This document shows, piece by piece, positions 25,590 to 33,989 of a DNA stretch of 54,238 nucleotides. Origin of the DNA: Acetobacteraceae bacterium. GTDB taxonomy: Bacteria; Pseudomonadota; Alphaproteobacteria; Acetobacterales; Acetobacteraceae. The position numbers and the translations under genes are program-made. Location: contig JAIXWG010000050.1 of NCBI GenBank assembly GCA_027482245.1, positions 1 to 54,238 on the forward strand, written 5' to 3'. The stretch's first letter is position 1. Each line of letters starts with the position of its first letter. Below the pieces are notes generated by a model. The model was given only the letters and a program-made list of their open reading frames with translations. It was not told the origin of the DNA and did no database searches.

Positions 25590-26839
25590 GCGATGCCCCT
25601 TTCCGGGATCGTCTCGTAGCCCATCATGTCGCGGTAGCCGCGCCAGAAGCGGCGGACCAGGCCCTCGCTCACCATGCTGTCGAGGTCATTGGCCGCGCCG
25701 CGGGCCATCTCCAGCACCGAATGGGATTCGCCGCCGCCGGTGACGGCGCGCTGCACCAGCTCCGTCGCCTCCGTATCCTCCATGGAGATGTAGCCGGCGG
25801 GGCCGACCAGGTTGGCCTGCTTGATGCGCAGCGCGCGCAGTTCGGGCGTATCGTCCTCATAGCCGAAGAAGTGGAAGACGAGCTCGAAGCGGTCATGCGC
25901 CTTGGCGATGATCTGCCGCGCGACCAGCGTGTTGTGGATCTGCTGGATGACGAGTTGCGGGAAGATCGGCTGGATGTGGTTGGTGCTGAGCTCGTCATAT
26001 TCCTTGATCATGCCGAGCACGCTGTCGTCTTCCAGGCGGAAGCCCTCGTCATAGGACCGGATCGCCTGCTGCTTGTAGGCGCCGGCATTCTCCTCCTCGT
26101 TCTTCACCACCAGCAGGGCGCTGTGCAGGCCGGTGCTGTCCGTCACCGTGCTGACCTTCATGCCGACGCGGAGAATGTTGAAGGTGGTGTGGAACAGATG
26201 GAGCAGGGAGGCGTGGTAGGGGTCCTTCACGTTCTCCAGGTAGAGCTTCCAGTTGCTGTTCGAATACTGCCGTGTGCAGCCGAGATAGACGATCGGCTTG
26301 GCGAAGATGCGGTCCACATAGCGCCGCATCTCCGGGCCCAGGTAGCTCGCGACATCGCCGAGGCTGTCGTCGAAGGTGGCGAAGACCAGGCCGCGATAGC
26401 TCTCGACCCGCAGCTGCCGCAGGCTGTGGTTCTTGGGATCGAAATCGGCGGGCATGCCCGCCATCTCCTTCATGCCCCGCCGGAAGGGCACGCCCTGGAG
26501 GTCGCCCTTCGCAGTGTAGTTCCACTGGTGGTAGACGCAGGTGTGGTTCAGCGCATTGCCGCGGCGCAGCCGGCACACCGCGGCGCCACGATGCGCGCAG
26601 CGGTTCACCCAGGCGGCGAGGGCCCCATCCTCCGCCCGCGTCATCACCACCGGCGTGTCGCCGATATAGGTGCTCTTGAAGTCGCCGGGTTTCGGGATCT
26701 CGGCTTCCAGGCCGAGGAAATTCCAGGTGGGGCCGCGGAAGATGCGTTCCTGTTCGCGCGCATAGACCTCCGGCGAGGTGAAGACGGAATAGGGAACGCG
26801 GGAGGCGTCGGCGCGGGGGAAGACGGGTGCCTGGTCCAT
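25586..26839 (-). CDS. Rieske aromatic-ring-hydroxylating dioxygenase, alpha subunit
   Basis: 417 residues. Rieske [2Fe-2S] ligands: CAHRG (near residue 82) and CVYHQW (near 100). Mononuclear iron site: the bridging Asp and two His in NVKDPYHASLLHLFH (near 205-215) with a later acidic ligand in the C-terminal half. This is the salicylate/anthranilate/aromatic-acid oxygenase class by general look; the substrate is not resolvable. Start: ATG at 26839, 5 bases after the stop of the binding-protein gene; an in-frame ATG at 26866 would overlap that gene. It is coupled to the beta subunit by a 4-base overlap. Confidence 0.92.
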   Translation of the reverse strand: MDQAPVFPRADASRVPYSVFTSPEVYAREQERIFRGPTWNFLGLEAEIPKPGDFKSTYIGDTPVVMTRAEDGALAAWVNRCAHRGAAVCRLRRGNALNHTCVYHQWNYTAKGDLQGVPFRRGMKEMAGMPADFDPKNHSLRQLRVESYRGLVFATFDDSLGDVASYLGPEMRRYVDRIFAKPIVYLGCTRQYSNSNWKLYLENVKDPYHASLLHLFHTTFNILRVGMKVSTVTDSTGLHSALLVVKNEEENAGAYKQQAIRSYDEGFRLEDDSVLGMIKEYDELSTNHIQPIFPQLVIQQIHNTLVARQIIAKAHDRFELVFHFFGYEDDTPELRALRIKQANLVGPAGYISMEDTEATELVQRAVTGGGESHSVLEMARGAANDLDSMVSEGLVRRFWRGYRDMMGYETIPERGIA

Positions 26840-26844
26840 CGGGA

Positions 26845-28065
26845 TCAGCCCGCCGGCATGCGGCATTCCGCCGCGAAGGGATCGACCGCATTCTCGAACA
26901 CCTTGCGGACGTGCTCCGTCTGCAGGCGGCCATCAGCGCGGCGGCCGACCTGGGCGAGCCAGAAATCCTGGATGGGGAAGTTGTTGGCGCCGAAGCGGAA
27001 GGGGCCGCGCACGCTGCGGAAATCCGCGGCGCGGATGGCGGCGCGCAGCGCGCCCTTGTCGGCCAGGTTGCCGTTGGTGCGCTTCACGGCGCTGTCCAGC
27101 AGCATGGCCGTGTCATAGGCATGCGCCGCGTAGCTGGCGGGGACGTAGTTGAACTGCGTCAGGAAGTCGCCGACGAAGCGCGTGTTCTGCTCATTCGGCA
27201 GCGTCGGCGTCCAGGTCGTGCCGGTGTAGAGGCCGAGCGCCGCATCGCCCTGCGCGGGCAGCACGGCCTCATCCACCGTGAAGGCGGACAGCACCGGGAT
27301 GGTGATGCCGGCCTGGCGGTACTGCCGCACGAATTGCACGCCGAGGCCGCCGGGCATGAAGGTGTAGATCGCATCCGGCCGTCTAGCGGCGATCTGCGCC
27401 AGCTCCGCCGAGAAATCGGTAGTGGTGAGGGCGACATAGGTCTCGTCCATCACCTCCCCCCGGAAGGTGGACTTGAAGCCCGCGGCGGCGTCGCGGCCGG
27501 CCTGGTAGTTGGGGGTGATGATCATGACGCGGCGGATCGGGCGGCGGGTGCCCGCGACCTCGATCCCGTCATTCGCGGCGGCGCCGAGGACCGCGTGATT
27601 CTGGTCGTTGACGTAGGAGGTCGCGAAGAAGAAGGGGCTGCAGCCGCGGCCCGCGATGGGGGAGGGACCGGCATTCGGGCTCAGCAGGAAGGTCTGGCTT
27701 TCCGTCACCGGCCGGATGATGGCGGCGAGGATGTTGGAGAAGAGGGTGCCGACGATGAAGTCGCAGCGGTCCCTCTCCAGCGCCGCGCGGACCTTGGTGA
27801 CGGCGGCATCGGGGCGGAGTTCGTCGTCGATGACCAGCACCTCGGCCGGGCGGCCGCCGATGCGATTCTCGAGGTGTCGCATGCCGAGCAGGAAGCCGTC
27901 CCGGAGATGCGTGCCGGGCGCGGCCTGCGGGCCGGTCAGCACGGTCACGAGCCCGATCTTCACCGGCGCGGCCTGGGCGCGGGCGAGGCCCGGCAGGGCG
28001 AGGGTGCCGGCGCTGGCGGCAAGCCAGGCGCGGCGGGTGATGGGCGGGAAGACGGAACGCGGCAT
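26845..28065 (-). CDS. ABC transporter substrate-binding protein, branched-chain amino acid (LivK) type
   Basis: 406 residues. Signal peptide with RRAWLAASAGTLALPGLARAQ (twin-arginine-like). The type I periplasmic-binding fold is recognisable from VKIGLVTVLTGPQAAPGTHLRDGF, VIDDELRPDAAVTKVRAALE, IIRPVTESQTFLLSPNAGPSPI and AHAYDTAMLLDSAV. No permease or ATPase genes accompany it. Its stop is 5 bases from the oxygenase alpha-subunit start, so the receptor and oxygenase are likely one operon and the ligand is likely the oxygenase substrate (an aromatic acid), by inference. Confidence 0.92.
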   Translation of the reverse strand: MPRSVFPPITRRAWLAASAGTLALPGLARAQAAPVKIGLVTVLTGPQAAPGTHLRDGFLLGMRHLENRIGGRPAEVLVIDDELRPDAAVTKVRAALERDRCDFIVGTLFSNILAAIIRPVTESQTFLLSPNAGPSPIAGRGCSPFFFATSYVNDQNHAVLGAAANDGIEVAGTRRPIRRVMIITPNYQAGRDAAAGFKSTFRGEVMDETYVALTTTDFSAELAQIAARRPDAIYTFMPGGLGVQFVRQYRQAGITIPVLSAFTVDEAVLPAQGDAALGLYTGTTWTPTLPNEQNTRFVGDFLTQFNYVPASYAAHAYDTAMLLDSAVKRTNGNLADKGALRAAIRAADFRSVRGPFRFGANNFPIQDFWLAQVGRRADGRLQTEHVRKVFENAVDPFAAECRMPAG

Positions 28066-28172
28066 CGGTCGTGGCCCCCTGTTGCTTTCCCGCAACTAGA
28101 GAACAACCGGCGGCGCGATGCAACCGGGTGGCGAGCGTAACACGCCTTCCTGGCAGGTCCGGCGCGCAGTGC

Positions 28173-28201
28173 TTCGGACGGGCCCCGGCCCGTGCTACGC
28201 T
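28173..28201 (+). promoter_or_regulatory. Promoter of the parDE-like operon with palindromic spacer
   Basis: TTCGGA (28173-28178), a 17-base spacer, and TACGCT (28196-28201). The spacer contains CGGGCC-CC-GGCCCG (28179-28192), a perfect dyad that is a natural candidate for autoregulation by the antitoxin. The GTG start of the antitoxin is at 28232 with AGGAGA at 28218-28223. Confidence 0.5.
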
Positions 28202-28231
28202 GCGCCCGCGCAGGGTCAGGAGAGCGCCGGG

Positions 28232-28483
28232 GTGAAGATCGAGATCGGTGATCGCTTCAAGGGCGTGATCGCGGATGCGGTGGAGTCCGGGCTCTACACG
28301 TCGCCCGAGGATGTGGTGGCGGAAGCGCTCCGGCTCTTCGCCGCCGACCAGGCCCGGCACCAGGCGCTGCGGGAGTCGATCGCGGAGGCGCTGGCCGATC
28401 CGCGCGAGGTCAGCGAGGCGGAGATCGACGCGGCGCTGGCCGAGACGATGCGTGCCCTGGCGGCGCGCGGCGTGCCGGAGTGA
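28232..28483 (+). CDS. ParD-like antitoxin (ribbon-helix-helix)
   Basis: 83 residues from the GTG at 28232, chosen for AGGAGA 8 bases upstream. The first ~45 residues (KIEIGDRFKGVIADAVESG, YTSPEDVVAEALRLF) fit a ribbon-helix-helix DNA-binding dimer, followed by an acidic helical tail that would wrap the toxin. It neutralises the ParE-like product and represses their shared promoter. The stop overlaps the toxin GTG start (GTGA). Confidence 0.9.
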   Translation: MKIEIGDRFKGVIADAVESGLYTSPEDVVAEALRLFAADQARHQALRESIAEALADPREVSEAEIDAALAETMRALAARGVPE

Positions 28484-28797
28484 CGCGTCGCGCCCGCCTG
28501 CTGCCGGCGGCCCTGTCGGATCTGACGACCATCGCCGCCTGGATCGCCACCGACGCCCAGAGTCAGCGCGTGGCCCTGGCCTTCATCGCGCGGCTGCGGC
28601 AGCGCTGCGACGAGATTGCGGGCCTGCCGGGTACGCTCGGCAGGCCGCGCGACGATTTGGGCCGCGATATCCGGTCCCTGGCTTGGCGGGACTACGTGAT
28701 TCTGTTTCGCTACCTTGAAGGGCGGGTCCGGGTCATCCGGATCATCCATGGCCAGCGCGACCTGCCCCGCATCGTGAACCCAAGTCCTGACGCCTAG
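28480..28797 (+). CDS. ParE/RelE-superfamily toxin
   Basis: 105 residues. The type II toxin fold is suggested by RLLPAALSDLTTIAAWIATDA at the start, FIARLRQRCDEIAGLPGTLGRPRDDLG in the middle and RDYVILFRYLEGRVRVIRIIHGQRDL at the end, which match ParE/RelE proteins. ParE toxins poison gyrase, while RelE members cleave mRNA; which applies here cannot be told. It is translationally coupled to the antitoxin. The amidohydrolase gene begins 10 bases after its stop. Confidence 0.9.
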   Translation: MTRRARLLPAALSDLTTIAAWIATDAQSQRVALAFIARLRQRCDEIAGLPGTLGRPRDDLGRDIRSLAWRDYVILFRYLEGRVRVIRIIHGQRDLPRIVNPSPDA

Positions 28798-28807
28798 GAA
28801 CGCCCCC

Positions 28808-30274
28808 ATGGCCCTCCGCTGCGACCTCATCATCCGTGACGCGACGCTGTTCGACGGCACGGGCGCCCCGCGCCGGGTCGGCGATATCGGGGTGAAGGGG
28901 GAGAGGATCGCCGCGATCGGCGACCTCGGCGGGGCGTCGGCGGACCGGGAGATCATCGCGACGGGCAAGGCGGTGGCGCCGGGCTTCATCGATGCGCATA
29001 CGCATGACGACCGCGCGGTGCTGATGGGCCACCAGGCCACCACCTGCAAGACGAGCCAGGGCGTCACCACCGTCGTCTGCGGCTGTTGTGGTGTTTCCCT
29101 CGCCCCCGCGCGGTTCAAGACGGCGCCGCCGCCGCCGCTCGACCTGATCGGGGCGGAGGGCTGGTGGCGCTTCGGCGATTTCGGGGACTACGCCCACGCC
29201 ATCAACTCCAAGGGCTCGGAGGTCAATGTCTACGCCCTGGTCGGCAACCAGACGCTGCGCGTGGAGGCGATGGAAGGCGACGTGATGCGCCCGGCGACCG
29301 ACCGGGAGATCAACCACATGCATGCCCGCGTGAAGCAGTCGATGGCGGAAGGTGCCTCCGGCTTCTCGACCGGGCTCTACTACGACCCGAACAAGCATGC
29401 GACGACGGACGAAGTCATCGCGATCACCGAGGCGCTGAAGCCCTATGACGGGCTCTATTCCACGCATATGCGCGACGAGTCGGATCGGATCCTGGCCTCG
29501 ATCGAGGAGACGATGCGGATCGGCAAGCGCGCCGGCGTCGCGGTGCAGATCAGCCACCACAAATGCTCGCTGCCGGAGAATTACGGGCGGTCCGTGCAGA
29601 CCCTGCCGCTGATCGAGGCCTATTCGCGCACGCAGGAAGTGGCCTACGACGTCTATCCCTACCCCGCGGGATCGACGGTGCTGATGCCGGATCGGCTGCG
29701 CGACGACGTGCCTGTGATGATCACCTGGTCGGTCCCCCACCCGGAGATGGCGGGGAAGTACCTGGCGGACATCGCCCGCGGCTGGAACACGGATATCCGC
29801 GCGGCTGCGCAGAAGCTGACGCCGGCCGGGCAGATCAGCTTCCAGATGGATGAGGATGACGTCCAGCGCATCATGGCCCATCCGCTGTCCATGATCGGCA
29901 GCGACGGCATCCCGCATGACGCGCACCCGCATCCGCGGCTCTGGGGCACCTTCCCCCGCGTGCTCGGCCACTACAGCCGCGGGCTGAACCTGTTCAGCAT
30001 GGAGGTCGCGATCCACAAGATGACCGGCCGCTGCGCGGAGGCCTATGGCATCGTCGATCGCGGCGTGCTGCGCGAAGGCGCCTATGCGGACCTCGTGCTG
30101 TTCGACCCCGCGACGGTGATCGATGCCGCGACCTTCGACACGCCGATGCTGCCCTCCATCGGGATCGAGGAAGTCTGGGCCAATGGCGTTGCCACCTTCC
30201 GCCACGGCCATGGCGACAAGGGCGGCGCGACGGGGGCCCGGCCCGGGCGCCTGGTCACCCGGCACAAGGCCTGA
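28808..30274 (+). CDS. D-aminoacylase / N-acyl-D-amino-acid deacylase family amidohydrolase
   Basis: 488 residues. Metal-dependent amidohydrolase with the first metal HxH in DAHTHDD, the Cys ligand typical of this family in CGCCGVS, STHMRDE, the SHHK histidine and the catalytic Asp in GSDGIPHDAHPHPR. It ends with the composite-domain LVLFDPATVIDAATF. Family members remove acyl groups from N-acyl-D-amino acids or hydrolyse related amides. The 10-base distance from the toxin gene suggests read-through from the toxin-antitoxin promoter, though its own promoter cannot be excluded. Confidence 0.92.
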   Translation: MALRCDLIIRDATLFDGTGAPRRVGDIGVKGERIAAIGDLGGASADREIIATGKAVAPGFIDAHTHDDRAVLMGHQATTCKTSQGVTTVVCGCCGVSLAPARFKTAPPPPLDLIGAEGWWRFGDFGDYAHAINSKGSEVNVYALVGNQTLRVEAMEGDVMRPATDREINHMHARVKQSMAEGASGFSTGLYYDPNKHATTDEVIAITEALKPYDGLYSTHMRDESDRILASIEETMRIGKRAGVAVQISHHKCSLPENYGRSVQTLPLIEAYSRTQEVAYDVYPYPAGSTVLMPDRLRDDVPVMITWSVPHPEMAGKYLADIARGWNTDIRAAAQKLTPAGQISFQMDEDDVQRIMAHPLSMIGSDGIPHDAHPHPRLWGTFPRVLGHYSRGLNLFSMEVAIHKMTGRCAEAYGIVDRGVLREGAYADLVLFDPATVIDAATFDTPMLPSIGIEEVWANGVATFRHGHGDKGGATGARPGRLVTRHKA

Positions 30275-30377
30275 TCCGCTGGTCCGCCTCCTGCCCGGCT
30301 GGCTCACCCCGAAGCCGCGCATCGCCAATGACGATGCGCCGGACGGGCGAACGCATACCGCCCGCAACGCGCTGATC

Positions 30378-30731
30378 ATGGTGGCGATGCTGCTCGGCGG
30401 GCTGCTGGTGGCCGCGCAGGTGTTCCGCGCCGGCTGGAGGGCCGGGCCGACGGAGCTGGAGCGTCATGTCCGCGCCGGCCCCCGCGTCGGGGCGGCGGAT
30501 CTGGAGCGGGACCTGCGCGCGCGGCACCCCGCGGGCAGCGACGTGGCGCCGGTCGTCACGCGGCTGTCGCAGATGGGCTTCACCTGCAACCCGGCATCCC
30601 CGGGGGCGACGGATTGCCGCTACCGCGCCTGGCGGGACGACAACCGCCTGGTGAGCGTGGCGGTGGATCTGCGGCATGACGGGCTGCATGTGCAGTCCAT
30701 CGCCGTGCAGATGGGGCTGACGCAGCGCTGA
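30378..30731 (+). CDS. Hypothetical membrane-anchored protein
   Basis: 117 residues from the ATG at 30378. The N-terminal segment MVAMLLGGLLVAAQVFRAGW is a signal anchor; the exported part contains two cysteines (GFTCNP and TDCRYR) that could form a disulfide, and ends in HVQSIAVQMGLTQR. No family is recognised. The reading frame continues coding-like upstream to about 30279 without a standard start codon (WLTPKPRIANDDAPDG), so the true start may be a CTG at 30279. It is convergent with the sigma factor gene. Confidence 0.6.
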   Translation: MVAMLLGGLLVAAQVFRAGWRAGPTELERHVRAGPRVGAADLERDLRARHPAGSDVAPVVTRLSQMGFTCNPASPGATDCRYRAWRDDNRLVSVAVDLRHDGLHVQSIAVQMGLTQR

Positions 30732-30748
30732 AGGGCCGGGCGCCGGGG

Positions 30749-31234
30749 CTACTGGGTGGGGCCGTCGATCCAGGCTTCCATCAGGCGGCGGGCGCGGAAG
30801 ACGCGGCTCTTGCCGGTGCCGATGGCGAAGCCGGTGGCCTCGCTGATCTCCTCATAGGTCATGCCGTCCAGCGCCAGCATCTCCAGCGCCCGGCGCCCTT
30901 CCTCCGGCAGCCGGTCCATCGCGGCGGCGACCTGCGTCAGCATCACGGCGTGCACCTGGCCGGCAGGGCGGGAGAGGGCACCGGCCGGTGCGTCATCGAG
31001 GTCCACGGTCGGCCGGCGGCGCCGGACCGTGGTGATGAAGCGGTTGCGGACGATGCGGTGCATCCAGGCGTTGAAATGGGTGCCGGGCTGGAAGCTGGCT
31101 TCCGCTGCCAGGGCATTGGTGACGGAATCCTGCACGAGGTCCTCGGCATCCGCGCGGTTGCGCGTCATGGCGAGGGCCTGGAGGCGGAGCTTCGGCAGGA
31201 CCGCGACGATATCGTCGCGGAAATCGGCATGCAT
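30749..31234 (-). CDS. ECF-like sigma-70 family RNA polymerase sigma factor
   Basis: 161 residues from the ATG at 31234. Sigma region 2 reads LRLQALAMTRNRADAEDLVQD...NAWMHRIVRNRFITTVRRRR. Region 4 reads LPEEGRRALEMLALDGMTYEEISEATGFAIGTGKSRVFRARR, with a normal helix-turn-helix. No region 3 or anti-sigma factor gene is adjacent, and no EcfG-type response regulator is nearby. The target genes are unknown. It could direct general stress or membrane stress genes. An in-frame start at 31288 would add an Arg/Pro-rich tail and is less likely. Confidence 0.9.
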   Translation of the reverse strand: MHADFRDDIVAVLPKLRLQALAMTRNRADAEDLVQDSVTNALAAEASFQPGTHFNAWMHRIVRNRFITTVRRRRPTVDLDDAPAGALSRPAGQVHAVMLTQVAAAMDRLPEEGRRALEMLALDGMTYEEISEATGFAIGTGKSRVFRARRLMEAWIDGPTQ

Positions 31235-31823
31235 GGGGGTGGTGGTCCTGGCTGGGCGCCGGCCGGAGAGATCGAGCCGAAGCGGCATCGGCAGCGCCAG
31301 CGATCAATGACAGGAAAAGCTCGTCACGGGTGTCTAATGTTCTCAACACTCCGTGTATTCCGACAGTATCGTTGCAAGGATTGTTTGGCAGAATGGCGTC
31401 GGGCGCGCGCTGTAACCTGGAGCGTTATTCCACCGTCATTGCCGATTGAAGGGGCCGGACGCGCATCATTGATGCGGGATGACCATCCATCGCGGTGCCG
31501 GCAGGCTGCACGGCTTTGCCATCGTCGCCCCCGCGGTCGGGCTTGCCATGGGCGGCACCCTCGTCTCCGGCCTGGTCGCGCGGCCGGCCACCTTCGCGCT
31601 CGGCCCGGCGGCGCCGCAGGACGATCCGGTCGGCTACAACCAGGCCCTGGATTCGGCGGCCGGTGCCAGGGAGCGGCGGTCCGACCTTCCGGAAGCCGCT
31701 GGGCTGCGGCACCTTCGCCAGCCCTGCAGCGTGAACACCCAGGCGGTGTTCCGGGCGGCGCGCTGGCCTGCTTCATGGGTCAGCAATATTGACCTTTGCC
31801 GGGAAGCTTCCTACGCCATCGCC
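31235..31823. other. 589-base intergenic stretch with an AT-rich block and a possible degraded frame
   Basis: The stretch at about 31320-31400 is markedly AT-richer than its surroundings and is probably promoter territory for the sigma factor gene. Downstream, a plus-strand frame starting at 31479 (MTIHRGAGRLHGFAIVAPAV...) begins with a hydrophobic signal-like segment but loses coding look after ~60 codons, while another frame looks better near its 3' end (GGALACFMGQQY, ending ~31792). This could be a small exported protein gene broken by frameshifts, but I cannot support a product. Confidence 0.3.
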
Positions 31824-32411
31824 ATGACGGACTGGCTCCCCCTGCTGGGCTTCGCGATCGCCACCTCGGTCACGCCGGGGCCGAATGTCCTGATGGTGGC
31901 GGCGGGTGCGGCCAGCCATGGGGTGCGTGGCGTTCTGCCGCATATGCTCGGCATCACCGTGGGCTTCGGCGCCATGCTGCTGCTGGTCGGGCTGGGCCTG
32001 GCGGGGCCGCTGGCGGCGAGTGCCTGGCTGCATGAGGGCATGCGCTGGGCGGGCGCGGCCTGGCTGCTGTGGCTGGCGTGGAAGATCGCGAGCGCGCCGC
32101 CGCCTGGCGAAGGCCCGCGCCGGCCGCCGATGGGCTTCCGGGGCGCGGCGCTGTTCCAGTGGGTCAATCCCAAGGCGTGGATGATCGCGGCCGCCGTCAC
32201 GCCGGCCTTCACCCGTCCGGGGGAGCCGCTGCTGCCGCAGGTGATGGCGATCGCCTTCGTCTTCGTGGCGATCTCCATGCCCTGCCTGCTCGTCTGGGCC
32301 GGCATCGGCGCGGGGGCGGGGCGCGTGCTGCGCAGCCCCGGGCGCCTCCGCGCCTTTAACATCCTGATGGCGCTGCTGCTGGTGGCGAGCCTGGTGCCGA
32401 TGCTGCGGTAG
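31824..32411 (+). CDS. LysE/RhtB-family amino acid exporter
   Basis: 195 residues with about six membrane segments. The family start is seen in LGFAIATSVTPGPNVLMVAA and the conserved FQWVNPKAWMIA follows near residue 120. The members export amino acids or related small molecules. The frame stays open upstream to 31479, but the family homology begins at the ATG at 31824. Confidence 0.92.
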   Translation: MTDWLPLLGFAIATSVTPGPNVLMVAAGAASHGVRGVLPHMLGITVGFGAMLLLVGLGLAGPLAASAWLHEGMRWAGAAWLLWLAWKIASAPPPGEGPRRPPMGFRGAALFQWVNPKAWMIAAAVTPAFTRPGEPLLPQVMAIAFVFVAISMPCLLVWAGIGAGAGRVLRSPGRLRAFNILMALLLVASLVPMLR

Positions 32412-32481
32412 GCCGCGCAACCGTTTCCGATCGCGTGCGTTCCTTCCGCGGCCGAACGCTTCGGCCGAAGGGGAGCACGCC

Positions 32482-32925
32482 ATGCGGCAGACGACGATAC
32501 CGATTGCACTCGCGCTATGCCTGGCCGCCGGGGCCGCCGCGGCGCAGCCCGCCGCCACCAGGCAGCAGGAAGACCTGATCGACCATGTGAGCACCGTCGC
32601 CGACCTGGCGGCCGTGTGCCAGCCGAGCTGGGGTGGCGTGCCGCGGCTGGAGGCCATCGCCTATTGCCAGGGGTTCCTGACCGCGGCGGGCCAGTACCAC
32701 GCGCTGCTGCACCCCACGGGCAGCCCGATGCGGCCGCTGTTCTGCGTGCCGACGCCGGGGCCGACGGTCGCGGAATCCGGCGTCGCCTTCAGCAACTGGG
32801 CGCGCGCCAACCCGCAATACGCCCGTGAGCCGGCGCTGGACGGCATGCTGCGCTGGGCGCAGGCCACCTATCCCTGCCCGCAACCGACGACGCCGCCGGC
32901 CCGCGCGCCGCGCGCCGCGCGCTGA
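32482..32925 (+). CDS. Exported Rap1a/Tai-like small protein
   Basis: 147 residues. Signal peptide (TIPIALALCLAAGAAAAQP), then a compact domain with paired cysteines (VCQPSW ... AYCQGFLTAAGQ ... LFCVP ... YPCPQ) and the run AFSNWARANPQYA, resembling the Rap1a/Tai immunity domain. In Serratia the namesakes protect against type VI amidases; most proteins with this domain have no known role, and no effector is adjacent. The C-terminus is Pro/Ala/Arg-rich. 13 bases separate it from the glycine-zipper lipoprotein gene, so they probably form one transcript. Confidence 0.75.
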   Translation: MRQTTIPIALALCLAAGAAAAQPAATRQQEDLIDHVSTVADLAAVCQPSWGGVPRLEAIAYCQGFLTAAGQYHALLHPTGSPMRPLFCVPTPGPTVAESGVAFSNWARANPQYAREPALDGMLRWAQATYPCPQPTTPPARAPRAAR

Positions 32926-32938
32926 GGAGGACGTCATC

Positions 32939-33232
32939 ATGCACAAGATGAAGTTCGGCATCCTGCTCGCCGCCGGCCTCGGCCTTTCCGCCTGTGGCGA
33001 CCTGAACCCGACGCAGCAGCGCACGGCGACGGGCGCGCTGGGTGGCGGTGCCATCGGCGGCATCCTCGGCAGCTTCAGCGGCAATGCGGGCCTCGGCGCG
33101 CTGCTCGGCGCTGGCGTCGGCGGCGCGGGCGGCTACCTCTATGACCAGTCGCAGCAGTCGCAGCGGCAGTACTACCAGCAGCAATACTACCAGCCGCGCG
33201 GCCGCGGGCCCTACCGCGACCGGGGCTGGTAG
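32939..33232 (+). CDS. Glycine-zipper outer-membrane lipoprotein
   Basis: 97 residues; ATG at 32939 after a strong GAGGAGG. Lipobox LSAC places the lipidated Cys at residue 19 or so. The middle is a glycine zipper (TGALGGGAIGGILGSF, LGALLGAGVGGAGGYL), expected to form a membrane-associated hairpin, and the tail is Gln/Tyr-rich (QYYQQQYYQP). Such proteins are abundant in the alphaproteobacterial envelope; the exact role is unknown. Confidence 0.85.
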   Translation: MHKMKFGILLAAGLGLSACGDLNPTQQRTATGALGGGAIGGILGSFSGNAGLGALLGAGVGGAGGYLYDQSQQSQRQYYQQQYYQPRGRGPYRDRGW

Positions 33233-33404
33233 GAGACCATTCGAGAACACCGGCGGGTCGGCTTCGCTGGGCTTTTCCGCGCTGGGAGCGTCGTCGGACT
33301 TGCCGATGCAACCAGCATCGGCTGCGTCCGGCTCCTTCCCAGCACGATAAATCCCTCGCGAATCCTCAGCCACCGGCATTCTAGAACGGTCTTGAGTTGA
33401 ACCG

Positions 33405-33989
33405 TCAGGCGTGGGGGAAACCCAGCGCCTGGCGGAAGCGGTTCTTCACCTGCACGCCGTCGCGCGGCGGCAGGGCGCGGGGCAGGTTTTCGGCAGCGAT
33501 CGCGACCACGGCGAGGTTCAGCCCCGCCTTCGCGTGGATGCGGCGACGGAGCGGCTCCACGCCCTGGCGTTCCGTCACGCGGTCCACCACGGGGAAGCCG
33601 CAGGCCTCCGCCACGCGGGCCAGGTCGATGCCCTGGCCGGTGTGGCTGGCCTGCATCCCCGTCTCCCCGAAATGGCCGTTGTCCAGCACGACGATGGAGA
33701 GGTTGGGCGGGCGCCGCAGCGCGATGGTGGCCAGCGCGCCGAAGCCCATCAGCGCCTCCCCATCCCCTGTGATCACGACCACCGGGCGTGACGGTTGCGC
33801 GGTGGCGAGGCCGAGGCCGACCGTCATCGCGCTGCCCATCGCGGCCCAGAGGTAGTAGTTCAGGTCGTGGTCGCCGGCCGCCATGACGTCATAGCTCGGC
33901 GAACCGAGGCCGCTGACGACGAGCATGTCACCGCGATCCCGCAGCAGCTCGGCGACGACCGCGCGACGGTCGAGGGTTCCGGCACTCAT
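33405..33989 (-). CDS. TPP-dependent decarboxylase, C-terminal (Pp) half as separate subunit
   Basis: 194 residues. The TPP pyrophosphate motif begins VVVITGDGEALMGFG and ends NLSIVVLDN, i.e. GDG-...-DN spaced as in ThDP enzymes. It resembles the beta subunit of sulfopyruvate decarboxylase (ComE) or the second half of phosphonopyruvate decarboxylase. It overlaps the Pyr-half gene by 4 bases. The start at 33989 gives MSAGTLDRR. The substrate is a 2-keto acid by family; the specific one is unknown. Confidence 0.85.
   Translation of the reverse strand: MSAGTLDRRAVVAELLRDRGDMLVVSGLGSPSYDVMAAGDHDLNYYLWAAMGSAMTVGLGLATAQPSRPVVVITGDGEALMGFGALATIALRRPPNLSIVVLDNGHFGETGMQASHTGQGIDLARVAEACGFPVVDRVTERQGVEPLRRRIHAKAGLNLAVVAIAAENLPRALPPRDGVQVKNRFRQALGFPHA

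Noticed and set aside
28232..28797. ParDE as a sign of a plasmid or integrative element
   Set aside because: Chromosomal toxin-antitoxin pairs are common; no replication, transfer or recombination genes lie nearby and base composition matches neighbours.
31479..31823. N-terminal extension of the LysE-family exporter
   Set aside because: Family homology and the first membrane helix begin at the ATG at 31824; upstream codons lack any consistent protein character.
32482..32925. Rap1a-like protein as part of a type VI effector-immunity pair
   Set aside because: No effector, VgrG, PAAR or amidase gene lies adjacent; the neighbour is a glycine-zipper lipoprotein.
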